From assembly GCA_938008595.1 (NCBI GenBank), contig CALLKD010000062.1:1-35727 (forward strand): a stretch of DNA of 35,727 bases, read 5' to 3'. This DNA is from an uncultured bacterium (GTDB lineage Bacteria; Patescibacteriota; Minisyncoccia; Phycocordibacterales; Phycocordibacteraceae). A model generated the notes under the pieces. That model had not been told where the DNA came from, ran no database searches, and was given only the letters and a program-made list of their open reading frames with translations. This document shows positions 7,705 through 15,440 of the stretch, one piece after another (the first letter of the stretch is position 1; every line of letters starts with the position of its first letter). The translations under genes were made by a program, and so were the position numbers.

Positions 7705-8397
7705 TTACCACCCCTTCTTATCAATTGCCGCCTGTGCAGCAGCCTGTTCTGCTTCCTGCTTTGAAAGTCCTTCTCCTTCTGCAATCTTTTCATTCCCTAG
7801 GAATACTCCTACGGTAAAACGCTTATCATGGTCTGGGCCAGTCTCACGGAGTGTCTTGTAGCTTGGTGTGGTACCACGCTTCTCCTGTGCCAACTCTTGG
7901 AAACTGCTCTTTGCATCTTGCCAGGCACGAGAAGAGATAATGGCATCAATCTTCTGATAGATATGTATCTTCAAAAACTCATCTACTACCGTAAATCCTT
8001 GATCAAGGTATAGGGCACCAAGCAGTGCTTCAAAGGCATTGGCGAGAATGATGAGGCGGGCACGTCCAACATCTTTTGACTCTCCCTTTGAAAGAAGAAG
8101 GAGGTCGTTAAGACCAATCTTCTCAGCACTCTCTGCAAGTGAGTTCGTATTAACAAGTGCTGCGCGGAAGGCAGTGAGTTCCCCTTCAGGTTTTTGTGGA
8201 AACTTCTCAAAAAGGAAGTGTGTTACGGCAAGTTCAAGTACGGCATCACCCAAAAACTCCAGGCGCTCGTTATGCGCCTTTGCGGTCTTATTTTCGTTCA
8301 AAAAGGAACGGTGTGTAAGCGCCTCTTCAAGAAGTTCGTGGTTTTTGAACGATATTCCAAGCCGTGTGGCGGCTGCAGTACCTTCTGCGGGTGTCAT
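7705..8397 (-). CDS. rnc: Ribonuclease III
   Basis: RNase III cleaves double-stranded RNA in rRNA processing and mRNA turnover. The 230-residue protein has the endonuclease signature NERLEFLGDAVLE (residues 43-55), the second helix ANAFEALLGALYLDQG (119-134), and a C-terminal double-stranded-RNA-binding domain (from ~157) ending GEGLSKQEAEQAAAQAAIDK. The metal ligand equivalent to E. coli Asp114 is Asn120 here, while Glu123 (E. coli Glu117) is kept. It sits between nusB-nudix (50 nt upstream) and smc (about 50 nt downstream) on the same strand. The ATG at 8397 gives a normal N-terminus, and no Shine-Dalgarno sequence is seen. Confidence 0.95.
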   Translation of the reverse strand: MTPAEGTAAATRLGISFKNHELLEEALTHRSFLNENKTAKAHNERLEFLGDAVLELAVTHFLFEKFPQKPEGELTAFRAALVNTNSLAESAEKIGLNDLLLLSKGESKDVGRARLIILANAFEALLGALYLDQGFTVVDEFLKIHIYQKIDAIISSRAWQDAKSSFQELAQEKRGTTPSYKTLRETGPDHDKRFTVGVFLGNEKIAEGEGLSKQEAEQAAAQAAIDKKGW

Positions 8398-8446
8398 ATT
8401 TCAACAGGGTATATAAAATATTGGAAATTGCCAATATGACCCCTTT

Positions 8447-9364
8447 CTATGACTGATGCGCGAGCGATTTCGCACGAGAGCGATCAAGGAGCTTCTGGAC
8501 TGCCGCTGTTACAATCGGAAGCATGTCGTCATAGAAATTAAGGTCAAGAATGTCAGGGAGACGGAACCATTTAGCGTCATCAAGTCCTCCGCTCTTCTTT
8601 AGCACCAGTGTTTCGAACTCAGACTCAACCAAGAAGAAATATACGTGCTTACGAACCTTTCCTTTCTCAGGGTGTGAGGCAACATATTCATTTTCTCCGA
8701 TCATGTCCTGCACGTGTGCGGTGAGTCCAATTTCCTCTTTCACCACGCGCGCAACTCCCGCCTCAGGTGAAGGGTCGTTTTCAATATGCCCCTTTGAAAG
8801 AGTCCATCGACCAAACACATCATGCACAAGGGCAAGATAGTACTGCCCTTCGTGCTCTGCATAGACAATGGCACCACCAAGTTTCTCAAGTGGAAGATCC
8901 TCTCTGCGCACACGATCTTTCTTTCCCGTCTCATCCTTTCCTGGTTCCCCAAGTTCTTTGTATACGGCACCAAGTACTCCGTTAATAAAACGGCCACTTG
9001 AATCCCCACCAAATATCTTTGCGAGTTCAATTGCCTCATTAATAGCAACCTTTGCTGGTACCTGGGTGCGGTCTGCAAAGAGAAGTTCAAATAGCCCAAT
9101 ACGGAGTATGTTCCTATCAACCGGTGCAATCTTTTCAATAGGCCAATCAGGTGCAGCCTTGGTGATAACAAGGTCAAGATCAGCACGCTTAGCAAGAACA
9201 CCAGTGAGGAGAGCTTCCATAAAGGCACGATCGGTATCTTCTCCCCCAAACTCCTCTACGTTACGAAGGAGCATTGCAGGTACGCTTGATTCTTCTGCAT
9301 GAGACGTATCCCATTCAAAGAGAGTTTGGAGTACCACGGAGCGAGCAAGATGTCGGTTGGCCAT
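8447..9364 (-). CDS. nusB: NusB-Nudix fusion protein
   Basis: The first ~138 residues are NusB (MANRHLARSVVLQTLFEWD start; DRNILRIGLFELL; AINEAIELAKIFGGDSSGRFINGVLG), a transcription antitermination factor that binds boxA RNA with S10. After a charged linker, residues ~160-300 form a Nudix hydrolase domain. Its box runs from Gly192 to Leu214: the catalytic EE pair (210-211), Arg206 and Gly213 are present. Two canonical glutamates are replaced (Pro198 and Val207). The SKGHIE lead-in resembles Ap4A/RNA-pyrophosphohydrolase-type Nudix proteins. The start chosen at 9364 matches NusB; the open frame extends 16 codons further upstream. It follows an rpmF terminator and precedes rnc. Confidence 0.88.
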   Translation of the reverse strand: MANRHLARSVVLQTLFEWDTSHAEESSVPAMLLRNVEEFGGEDTDRAFMEALLTGVLAKRADLDLVITKAAPDWPIEKIAPVDRNILRIGLFELLFADRTQVPAKVAINEAIELAKIFGGDSSGRFINGVLGAVYKELGEPGKDETGKKDRVRREDLPLEKLGGAIVYAEHEGQYYLALVHDVFGRWTLSKGHIENDPSPEAGVARVVKEEIGLTAHVQDMIGENEYVASHPEKGKVRKHVYFFLVESEFETLVLKKSGGLDDAKWFRLPDILDLNFYDDMLPIVTAAVQKLLDRSRAKSLAHQS

Positions 9365-9431
9365 ATGAAAGAGCTTTAGATTTAGAGTATGGTTAATAAT
9401 GAGAAAGCGCAACTTTCAAAGGTGTGTATAA

Positions 9432-9465
9432 AGAAAAGCCCCGCAGATGTCTGCGGGGCTTTTCT
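9432..9465. terminator. Terminator after rpmF
   Basis: A perfect 16-bp stem (AGAAAAGCCCCGCAGA and its complement) with a 2-nt loop begins 10 nt past the rpmF stop. The stem ends in TTTTCT on the minus strand. It separates rpmF from nusB. Confidence 0.92.
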
Positions 9466-9475
9466 GTTTCAAAAC

Positions 9476-9829
9476 TTAGGCTCCTCCTCCGAATCCAGAG
9501 CGAGACTTTGCCTTTCCAAGAGTCATACGACCTGCAAGTCCCTTTGACTTCTTGTCGTCCTTTTCTACATGAATAGGTTCCTTAGCTCCTTCTGCATGAA
9601 TGTGTTCGTGCTTTGCCTTCTCTAGGGCCTTTTCACGAGCCTGCTCCTTCTTGATCTCCTTCTTAGGTAGGATCTGCTTTCCACGGTACATACCGGTTGA
9701 TTCATCAAGACGGTGAGGAAGGCGAAGAGCACCGCTCTCCTTGTCGGTTACTAGATTAGTACCAGCAAGCGCATGGTGGCTGCGGCGGTTTTTAGTATGG
9801 GAACTGGTGTGACGCATTCGTACTGACAT
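9476..9829 (-). CDS. rpmF: 50S ribosomal protein L32 with long C-terminal extension
   Basis: The N-terminal ~55 residues fit L32: a basic stretch with KNRRSHHAL followed by a strand pattern with Gly-Met-Tyr-Arg-Gly-Lys. The zinc-binding cysteines found in many L32 proteins are absent, as in C-minus forms. Total length is 117 residues, about twice the usual 57-60. The added half is a Lys/Glu/His-rich helix ([17 protein letters not shown]) and a basic glycine-rich tail ending GFGGGA. The ATG is preceded by a -35/-10 pair (TTGTCT, 17 bp, TAGCCT) ending 9 nt upstream, giving a leader of only a few bases. It is a monocistronic unit closed by a strong terminator. Confidence 0.85.
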   Translation of the reverse strand: MSVRMRHTSSHTKNRRSHHALAGTNLVTDKESGALRLPHRLDESTGMYRGKQILPKKEIKKEQAREKALEKAKHEHIHAEGAKEPIHVEKDDKKSKGLAGRMTLGKAKSRSGFGGGA

Positions 9830-9838
9830 ATAAGGGAC

Positions 9839-9867
9839 AGGCTACCACACTGTATCTCACAAGACAA
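9839..9867 (-). promoter_or_regulatory. rpmF promoter, near-leaderless
   Basis: On the minus strand, TTGTCT (9862-9867) and TAGCCT (9839-9844) are separated by 17 bp. The -10 ends 9 nt before the rpmF ATG, so the 5' leader would be about 2-3 nt. Confidence 0.5.
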
Positions 9868-9898
9868 ATACCCCACTTTTTCCTAAATATGCTAGAGT

Positions 9899-10226
9899 TA
9901 AGGCACTACACTGGCATGAACCTTTGTAGAGGTCCTCTGCTTGCGCACGTTCGCAACTGAGGATACCGATTCGGCAGCAACAACCCCAACCAATATGAAA
10001 GGGATTGGGATGATTAACTGGAAACCGCCGAACAAGTTTGAACTTCCGCTTATTGATCCAGGGTAACCACCCTGATCACTGTGACCCCGAGTTCAGCGGA
10101 AACTCTGAACCTAAGGTGCGGGGACTTCCCCCAGACCTCTGTGCGGTGGGCCACCTGGGTCCACCGCACAAATCTTTTCTATACACATATATGTGGAAAG
10201 CCGCCTGGTACTACCCAGGCGGCTTT
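9899..10226 (+). ncRNA. Candidate structured non-coding RNA, class unknown
   Basis: No convincing plus-strand protein gene occupies this stretch. A possible -10 (TATGCT, 9888-9893) starts it and a strong terminator ends it, giving about 330 nt. Between them several helices are visible. TGAT(C)CAGGGT pairs with ACCCTGATCA (10054-10078). GTTCAG pairs with CTGAAC inside a CCCCG/CGGGG outer stem (about 10083-10122). There is GGGGACTTCCCC, and TGCGGTGG pairs with CCACCGCA (about 10142-10168). A 23-codon ATG-TAA frame (9995-10066) overlaps a CCAAT/ATTGG hairpin and has no Shine-Dalgarno sequence. I checked for hallmarks of tmRNA (tRNA-like ends), RNase P RNA and SRP RNA and found none that fit. Confidence 0.45.
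10197..10226. terminator. Bidirectional terminator, stop codon in the loop
   Basis: A perfect 12-bp stem (AAAGCCGCCTGG / CCAGGCGGCTTT) with a 6-nt loop is followed by TTTTCTC on the plus strand and TTTCC on the minus strand. It can end the candidate ncRNA (plus) and the small gene at 10211 (minus). The TAG stop of that small gene lies in the loop (10211-10213). Confidence 0.85.
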
Positions 10227-10402
10227 TCTCTTGATCCGCATTTCTCTGCTTCTGTCTTATAGATCCACCTATTTGAGATGGCGCAAAGTACCTGGGCACT
10301 TGTGCCTTCGCCTGTGGTGCCGTTGTTTTTCGGACAACCATCGCACAGAGTGGTGGACTTGGGTTCGGGGTAGAGCCCGAACACTCGCGCACGCGCAACC
10401 AT
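10211..10402 (-). CDS. Small cysteine-containing protein, unknown function, 63 aa
   Basis: This short frame has full expression signals. A promoter pair (TTGACT / TACAGT) lies upstream, AAGAGGG (a Shine-Dalgarno sequence) sits 8 nt before the ATG, and a terminator hairpin contains the stop codon in its loop. The product begins MVARARVFGLYPEPK and has four cysteines: one CDGC (CXXC) pair and two further single cysteines, a pattern that could bind a metal. It has no signal peptide or membrane helix. I do not recognise a family. A longer in-frame reading exists upstream across the rnhB 3' end, but the signals favour the 10402 start. Confidence 0.45.
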   Translation of the reverse strand: MVARARVFGLYPEPKSTTLCDGCPKNNGTTGEGTSAQVLCAISNRWIYKTEAEKCGSREKPPG

Positions 10403-10440
10403 AATTAAAACCCTCTTGATCGAATGAACACCAGTTTTCA

Positions 10441-10468
10441 ACTGTACGCTCAAACTATACTCAGTCAA
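10441..10468 (-). promoter_or_regulatory. Promoter for the small Cys-containing gene
   Basis: On the minus strand, TTGACT (10463-10468) and TACAGT (10441-10446) are separated by 16 bp. The -35 overlaps the rnhB stop codon. A predicted start near 10434 gives a leader of about 30 nt that contains AAGAGGG. Confidence 0.5.
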
Positions 10469-11060
10469 TATGTATAAATGTCTTGCGGTGGATATCAGAG
10501 AGGCCGTGCTCTTTAAGGGCAGCGATGTGCATTTTTGTGCCATACCCCTTATGGCTTGCAAATCCATATGCTGGGTACTGCACTCCATACGCCACCATCA
10601 CCCTATCGCGTACCACTTTTGCAGCTATTGAAGCAAGCATGATTGCAGGAACTATACCGTCTCCTCCGATGACAGTTTCTTGTATGTACTCTTTAGGGGC
10701 GTGTAGTGACCCATCAAGCCACACCTTCCCTTCTGTGGGGTTTGGGAACAGTTGTGCTAGCCCGTTACCAACTGCCTCCCGTATGCATACGGCAATTCCC
10801 CTTTCATCAATGTCATGTGCAGAGATTAGGAGTACGAGATATTCAACCGTTCCCTTTTTTACTTCCTCCTCAAGTATTGAAAATAACGCTTCTCTCTTTT
10901 TCTCACTCAGCTTCTTTGAATCATGCAGACCTGGGAATGTAGCGGGTAGATCAAACCTCTCCCGTACTTTGACAAGACCCACAGACACAGGACCAGCCAA
11001 GGGACCGCGGCCGGCTTCGTCTATACCAATCACATAATTATCCACGTAGTCCGAGTGCAT
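10461..11060 (-). CDS. rnhB: Ribonuclease HII
   Basis: RNase HII removes ribonucleotides embedded in DNA and RNA-DNA hybrids. The acidic active site is visible: IGIDEAGRGPLAGPV at the N-terminus (Asp13-Glu14), LHDSKKLS, VWLDGS and the ASIAAKVVRDRVM helix. The length of 199 residues is normal. Its ATG overlaps the end of the upstream metallopeptidase gene by 23 nt in a different frame, so the two genes are probably translationally coupled. Downstream, the stop overlaps the -35 of the small Cys-containing gene. Confidence 0.95.
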   Translation of the reverse strand: MHSDYVDNYVIGIDEAGRGPLAGPVSVGLVKVRERFDLPATFPGLHDSKKLSEKKREALFSILEEEVKKGTVEYLVLLISAHDIDERGIAVCIREAVGNGLAQLFPNPTEGKVWLDGSLHAPKEYIQETVIGGDGIVPAIMLASIAAKVVRDRVMVAYGVQYPAYGFASHKGYGTKMHIAALKEHGLSDIHRKTFIHID

Positions 11061-12129
11061 CTTTTAGGGCAATATTCTTAAATTCCACACTGTTTAAAAT
11101 GCGAACACGCTTCCCTACTGCACTCAATTGATCTTTGATTTCTTCGTGCCCTCCAAGAGATGCAACAGCTTCTAAAATGGAATCAGTGGAAATTCCAATT
11201 ACTGTAAGACTTATATCTAGCGTCAGAGCTTTCGCAAGCAAGTCGATTTCAGGGGTGGTAGATAGAATCTTTCCAAATTCTCTCATCATGTCTAGAACTT
11301 CGATATTTCCACGTAAGTACGCATGCACAAACGCTCTCCATACTTCTTCTTTAGAAAGGTGCAATTCTTCTGCGAATGCAGAAACAACAGCGTTAAAAGC
11401 AAGCCGCTCAAGTATGTAGATTCCAGACCCCATCTCTGTATGGGTATGTTTGTCAGCAAGATACCCACTGTTACCTGTCCGAAGTAAGTACTCACGCAAG
11501 ACTTCTAGTGCGATGTTTTCGGTTATGGCTTCGTTTAAGCTAGTCCCAGAATATGAGTACGAGTAGGTATAACTTCCCGGCAAAGTTGACGACCCTTGAA
11601 TCTCTTCTACCCCTGTCTTCATCTCTAATTTTAGTATTGCATCGTCAGAACCCTTAACCGTCACACCACTCGGCGACTCTACAATTTCGTGAACATACGA
11701 TCCACGCACATGCGTGGCCTCATGCGCAAGGGTTGCTAGTAATTTGATTATTTTCTCAGGTCGCACTCTCGAGTGTTCTGGGTAATCCCACACAAGCTCA
11801 ATCTCACCCCTTTCCACTATTGCCCTTCCAACAACCTTTCCTTCTGCGGGGATCTCTTTTAAGTCTTTCTTAAAAGAGATCCTATTTGGATCGATTTTAT
11901 GCCCAGAGTTTTGCACCTCCCCTTCCCCTCCGGATTTAGCAATCATTTCATCGAAGATGGTGTTGAGCACCGTGAAGTCTACTGCTGCAATAAACTCTTC
12001 AGGAGAGCTGATATTTTCAAAGTCACCATTAAATGCAAGTTCTGGGGTGAGAAGTAGCGGGGGCAGCTCTTCGGCTGACGGCTCGTCTTCTTCTGGTGTA
12101 TCGCTCCACTTCGGTCTAAAAAATTCCAT
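11038..12129 (-). CDS. Putative HEXXH zinc metallopeptidase, 363 aa
   Basis: The central segment LLATLAHEATHVRGSYVHEIV contains HEXXH, the zinc-binding motif of many metallopeptidases. About 75 residues further on, SLNEAITENIALEVLREYLL offers acidic candidates (NEAITE) for the third ligand, as in gluzincin-type enzymes. This assignment is inference from motifs alone. There is no signal peptide or transmembrane helix, so the protein is probably cytoplasmic. The N-terminal 60 residues are acidic and proline-rich (TPEEDEPSAEELPPLL). The ATG at 12129 is chosen because TAGAAT ends 7 nt upstream; the open frame continues another 34 codons into the dnaE promoter region. It is divergent from dnaE and overlaps rnhB at its end. 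Confidence 0.7.
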   Translation of the reverse strand: MEFFRPKWSDTPEEDEPSAEELPPLLLTPELAFNGDFENISSPEEFIAAVDFTVLNTIFDEMIAKSGGEGEVQNSGHKIDPNRISFKKDLKEIPAEGKVVGRAIVERGEIELVWDYPEHSRVRPEKIIKLLATLAHEATHVRGSYVHEIVESPSGVTVKGSDDAILKLEMKTGVEEIQGSSTLPGSYTYSYSYSGTSLNEAITENIALEVLREYLLRTGNSGYLADKHTHTEMGSGIYILERLAFNAVVSAFAEELHLSKEEVWRAFVHAYLRGNIEVLDMMREFGKILSTTPEIDLLAKALTLDISLTVIGISTDSILEAVASLGGHEEIKDQLSAVGKRVRILNSVEFKNIALKDALGLRG

Positions 12130-12136
12130 ACCTGAA

Positions 12137-12142
12137 ATTCTA
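12137..12142 (-). promoter_or_regulatory. -10 element for the metallopeptidase gene, leaderless
   Basis: On the minus strand, TAGAAT ends 7 nt before the ATG at 12129. It lies back to back with the dnaE promoter. Confidence 0.5.
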
Positions 12143-12159
12143 TCACCTATATATGGCCT

Positions 12160-12189
12160 TTGTGGCTCATAAATAATGAATGGTATTCT
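12160..12189 (+). promoter_or_regulatory. dnaE promoter, predicted leaderless
   Basis: TTGTGG (12160-12165) and TATTCT (12184-12189) are 18 bp apart. TATTCT ends 6 nt before the dnaE ATG at 12196, so the mRNA should begin at the start codon. Confidence 0.55.
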
Positions 12190-12195
12190 GTACCC

Positions 12196-15100
12196 ATGAG
12201 CCGATTTATCCATCTCCATACCCACAGCCACTATAGCTTTCTAGAGGCACTGCCCAAGATTCCGGACCTCGTTAAGAAAGCGTCCGATGAGAAGATGGAT
12301 GCCATTGCCCTAACCGATGCTGGCAACCTACACGGTGCAATTGATTTCTATAAGGCCTGCGAGAAAAAGGATATTAAAGCCATAATCGGAGTGGACGCAT
12401 ATATCGCACCCCGATCCCGATTTGATAAGGACACCACGGTTGATGCCAAGCGATCACGTCTCGTACTGCTTGCAGAAAATAATGAAGGGTATAAGAACCT
12501 TCTCAAACTAGTAAGTGCATCTCACATTGAAGGGTTCTTTGATAAGCCACGAATGGATCGTGAGCTTCTCAAACAACACGCTACCGGACTCATTGCACTT
12601 GTGCCTTCAATTAGTAGTGACGTGTCACAACTATTTGCCGCAGGTGATAGCGCAGGAGCTGCAGCGGCACTTGCGTCATGGCAGAGCATCTTTGCACCAG
12701 AGAATCTCTTTTTGGAAATTAGTCATCACGAGATAATACCTGGACACGAAGCGGTAATGAAGCAAATACGGAAACTCAGTGAAGAATCTGGCGTGCCACT
12801 CGTAGCACAGCATGATGTGTATTATCTCTCTCCCTCTGACCACTCTGCTCGTGAAATTATGCGCCGTATTAAATACGGTACGAGTGTACAAAATGAAGAA
12901 GAGGATTTTTCATTCACCACACAGAAGCAAATGCTTGTGTGGTTTAAAGATATTCCCGACGCCGTATATAGAAGTGGTGAAATAGCAGACCGGTGTTCGG
13001 TCACGTTTGATCTTGGTTCATGGGTGTTCCCTAAGTTCCCCATTCCAGAAGGCACCACACACGAAGAACTGCTGCGCACCCGTACCTTTGAGGGACTTGG
13101 TACGCGAAACATGGCAGAGACTCCTGAAGTTGTTGCGCGTATTGAGTACGAGCTAGACGTCATTATTGGAAAGGGATTTGCCCCGTACTTCCTTACCGTG
13201 TCTGACCTTCTTACACACGCTAAAGAAGTGGGCATCCTCACCACCACTCGTGGATCTGCGGCAGGTAGTCTTGTCTCATACCTCGTGGGTATTACAAACG
13301 TAGACCCGCTTGCCTACAAACTGCCCTTTGAGCGTTTCCTTAACCCTGAACGTCCTAAGGCTCCCGATATCGACATGGACTTTGCCGATACCAGACGAGA
13401 CGAAATGATTGCCTATGCAAAGGAGAAGTACGGAGAACAGAACGTAGCGCAGATTGGTACCTTTGGAACGATGATGGCGAGAGCAGCGGCTCGTGACGTG
13501 GCGCGCGCACTCGGGCACGCCTATTCAACCGGTGACCGCCTCGCAAAACTTATTCCACTCGGTGCGCAAGGATTCCCCATGACCATTGCACGAGCACTTA
13601 AAATGGAGCCTGATCTTAAGGCACTCTATGACGAGGATGATGACACGCGAGAGATCCTTGATCTTGCAATGCGTATTGAGGGATGTGCACGTCAAACAGG
13701 GGTGCACGCTGCAGGTATTGTTATCTCCCCTACTCCCCTTACCGAATGGACGGCACTGTCTGTTGACCCTAAGACGGGCAAGCTTATCACCCAGTACGAC
13801 ATGCATGCCATTGAGGATGCAGGACTGTTGAAGTTTGACTTTCTTGGTATTAAAAACCTTTCCATACTTTCAGATGCAGTAGCGCGAGTAAAAGAACTCC
13901 ACGCACACGCAATTGATATTGAAAATATTCCACTCGATGATCCTAAGACATTTGCAATGCTTGCTGCTGGTATTACTGAAGGTACCTTCCAGCTAAACGG
14001 CTCGGGTATGACGCGGTACCTCAAGGAACTTCAGCCTACGAGTATTCACGACATCAACGCCATGGTGGCGCTGTATCGTCCTGGTCCTATGGAAACTATT
14101 CCTTCCTATATTGAGCGCAAGAAGAACCCTACACTCATACGCTATCTCGATGACCGCATGAAGGAGTACCTCGACGCCTCATATGGACTTTTGGTGTATC
14201 AAGACGACGTGCTCCTCACCGCTATTAAACTTGGCGGGTACTCATGGCTTGAAGCAGACACGCTCCGTAAGGCGATGGGTAAAAAGATTCCTGCAGAGAT
14301 GGAGGCACAGAAAGAGAAACTCTTGAAAGGATTCCGTGAATACGGAAAGCTTTCTCCGACAAAGGGCGAGCAGTTGTGGAAACTTATCGAGCCATTTGCT
14401 GCATACGGATTTAACAAGGCACATGCTGCATGCTATGGAAAAGTTGCGTACCAAACTGCATACATGAAGGCCAACTACCCGGTTGAATATATGGCTGCAG
14501 TGCTCACTGCTGACGCTGGAGATACTGAATCTATCGCCATCTTCGTAGCAGAGTGTGGACGTCTCGGTATTCCAATCTTGCCACCTGATGTTACTGAAAG
14601 TGGTACTGACTTCACGGCAATACGCGCAAGTGACGAATACCCTAAGGGTGCAATACGCTTTGGACTTTCTAGTATTAAGAACTTTGGTGATGGTATTGCC
14701 CATGCAATTCTTGAAGAGCGCAAAGCACACGGAGGGTTCACCAGTCTTGAAGATTTCCTTGCTCGTGTTTCTGAAAAGAGTCTTAATCGTCGCTCACTGG
14801 AGTCACTTATTAAGTGTGGTGCGCTTGATAGGTTTACTGATGCAGAAGGAGGACGCGCCTATCTCCATACACACATTGAAACCCTCCTCGCCTTTCACAA
14901 AGATGCTACTGCACCAAAGCCACAGGATTCTTTGTTTGGTGCTGGCATGCTCACCCCAACACTGCACCTACCAAAGAGCACCGGCACAACACCGATACTT
15001 GATAAGTTGTCATGGGAGAAAGAACTCCTCGGTATGTATGTGTCTGGACACCCGCTTGAGGCACATGCGTCATATCGTGATAAGGCGACAACAACACTTA

Positions 15101-15372
15101 AAAATATTAAAGAGCATCCAGAAGCCGGTCGGGTGATAATTCTTCCCGTGCTTATAACCGAAGTTAAACCACACCTAACAAAAGGCGGAGACCGCATGGC
15201 ATTTGTGAAGTTTGAAGACATGACCGAATCCATTGAGGCGGTGATTTTCCAGAAACTGTACAAGGAACACTCTGGCAGTATTGTCCCTGGCACCTGCATA
15301 CTCATTAAGGGAACCATCTCCATTCGAAATGGCGAAACAACGCTTGCGGTGGAGAACTTGAAGCCTATTTAA
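12196..15372 (+). CDS. dnaE: DNA polymerase III alpha subunit
   Basis: This is the replicative polymerase (C family), 1,058 residues. The PHP domain is at the N-terminus (FIHLHTHSHYSFLEALPKI, ALTDAGNLHGAIDF). The catalytic core contains GSAAGSLVSYLVGIT and the metal-binding PDIDMDFADTRR (aspartates near residues 391-395), then QTGVHAAGIV and AMVALYRPGPM. Fingers and helix-hairpin-helix regions follow (ILPPDVTESG, IRFGLSSIKNFG), and the C-terminus has an OB-fold (VIILPVLITEVKPH, MAFVKFEDM). The ATG at 12196 gives the standard N-terminus and fits the leaderless promoter; an in-frame codon at 12160 would add 12 unrelated residues. It is divergent from the metallopeptidase gene and precedes thrS. 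Confidence 0.97.
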   Translation: MSRFIHLHTHSHYSFLEALPKIPDLVKKASDEKMDAIALTDAGNLHGAIDFYKACEKKDIKAIIGVDAYIAPRSRFDKDTTVDAKRSRLVLLAENNEGYKNLLKLVSASHIEGFFDKPRMDRELLKQHATGLIALVPSISSDVSQLFAAGDSAGAAAALASWQSIFAPENLFLEISHHEIIPGHEAVMKQIRKLSEESGVPLVAQHDVYYLSPSDHSAREIMRRIKYGTSVQNEEEDFSFTTQKQMLVWFKDIPDAVYRSGEIADRCSVTFDLGSWVFPKFPIPEGTTHEELLRTRTFEGLGTRNMAETPEVVARIEYELDVIIGKGFAPYFLTVSDLLTHAKEVGILTTTRGSAAGSLVSYLVGITNVDPLAYKLPFERFLNPERPKAPDIDMDFADTRRDEMIAYAKEKYGEQNVAQIGTFGTMMARAAARDVARALGHAYSTGDRLAKLIPLGAQGFPMTIARALKMEPDLKALYDEDDDTREILDLAMRIEGCARQTGVHAAGIVISPTPLTEWTALSVDPKTGKLITQYDMHAIEDAGLLKFDFLGIKNLSILSDAVARVKELHAHAIDIENIPLDDPKTFAMLAAGITEGTFQLNGSGMTRYLKELQPTSIHDINAMVALYRPGPMETIPSYIERKKNPTLIRYLDDRMKEYLDASYGLLVYQDDVLLTAIKLGGYSWLEADTLRKAMGKKIPAEMEAQKEKLLKGFREYGKLSPTKGEQLWKLIEPFAAYGFNKAHAACYGKVAYQTAYMKANYPVEYMAAVLTADAGDTESIAIFVAECGRLGIPILPPDVTESGTDFTAIRASDEYPKGAIRFGLSSIKNFGDGIAHAILEERKAHGGFTSLEDFLARVSEKSLNRRSLESLIKCGALDRFTDAEGGRAYLHTHIETLLAFHKDATAPKPQDSLFGAGMLTPTLHLPKSTGTTPILDKLSWEKELLGMYVSGHPLEAHASYRDKATTTLKNIKEHPEAGRVIILPVLITEVKPHLTKGGDRMAFVKFEDMTESIEAVIFQKLYKEHSGSIVPGTCILIKGTISIRNGETTLAVENLKPI

Positions 15373-15425
15373 ATTCTGTTTCTCGGTCGAACATACCAGT
15401 CCTTAAACAACCTCCCGTGCTGTGG

Positions 15426-15431
15426 TATTCT
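15426..15431 (+). promoter_or_regulatory. -10 element for thrS, near-leaderless
   Basis: TATTCT ends 9 nt before the thrS ATG at 15441, predicting a leader of about 3 nt. No Shine-Dalgarno sequence is present. Confidence 0.45.
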
Positions 15432-15440
15432 CTAGGCTAT

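Noticed and set aside
9899..10226. tmRNA, RNase P RNA or SRP RNA
   Set aside because: No tRNA-like ends or tag frame ending in Ala-Ala, no RNase P P4 core and no SRP domain IV signature were found by eye. It is left as an unassigned RNA candidate.
10038..10262. 74-residue plus-strand frame in the rpmF-rnhB gap
   Set aside because: It crosses several stable hairpins and the terminator, lacks a ribosome binding site, and has a composition unlike the coding genes.
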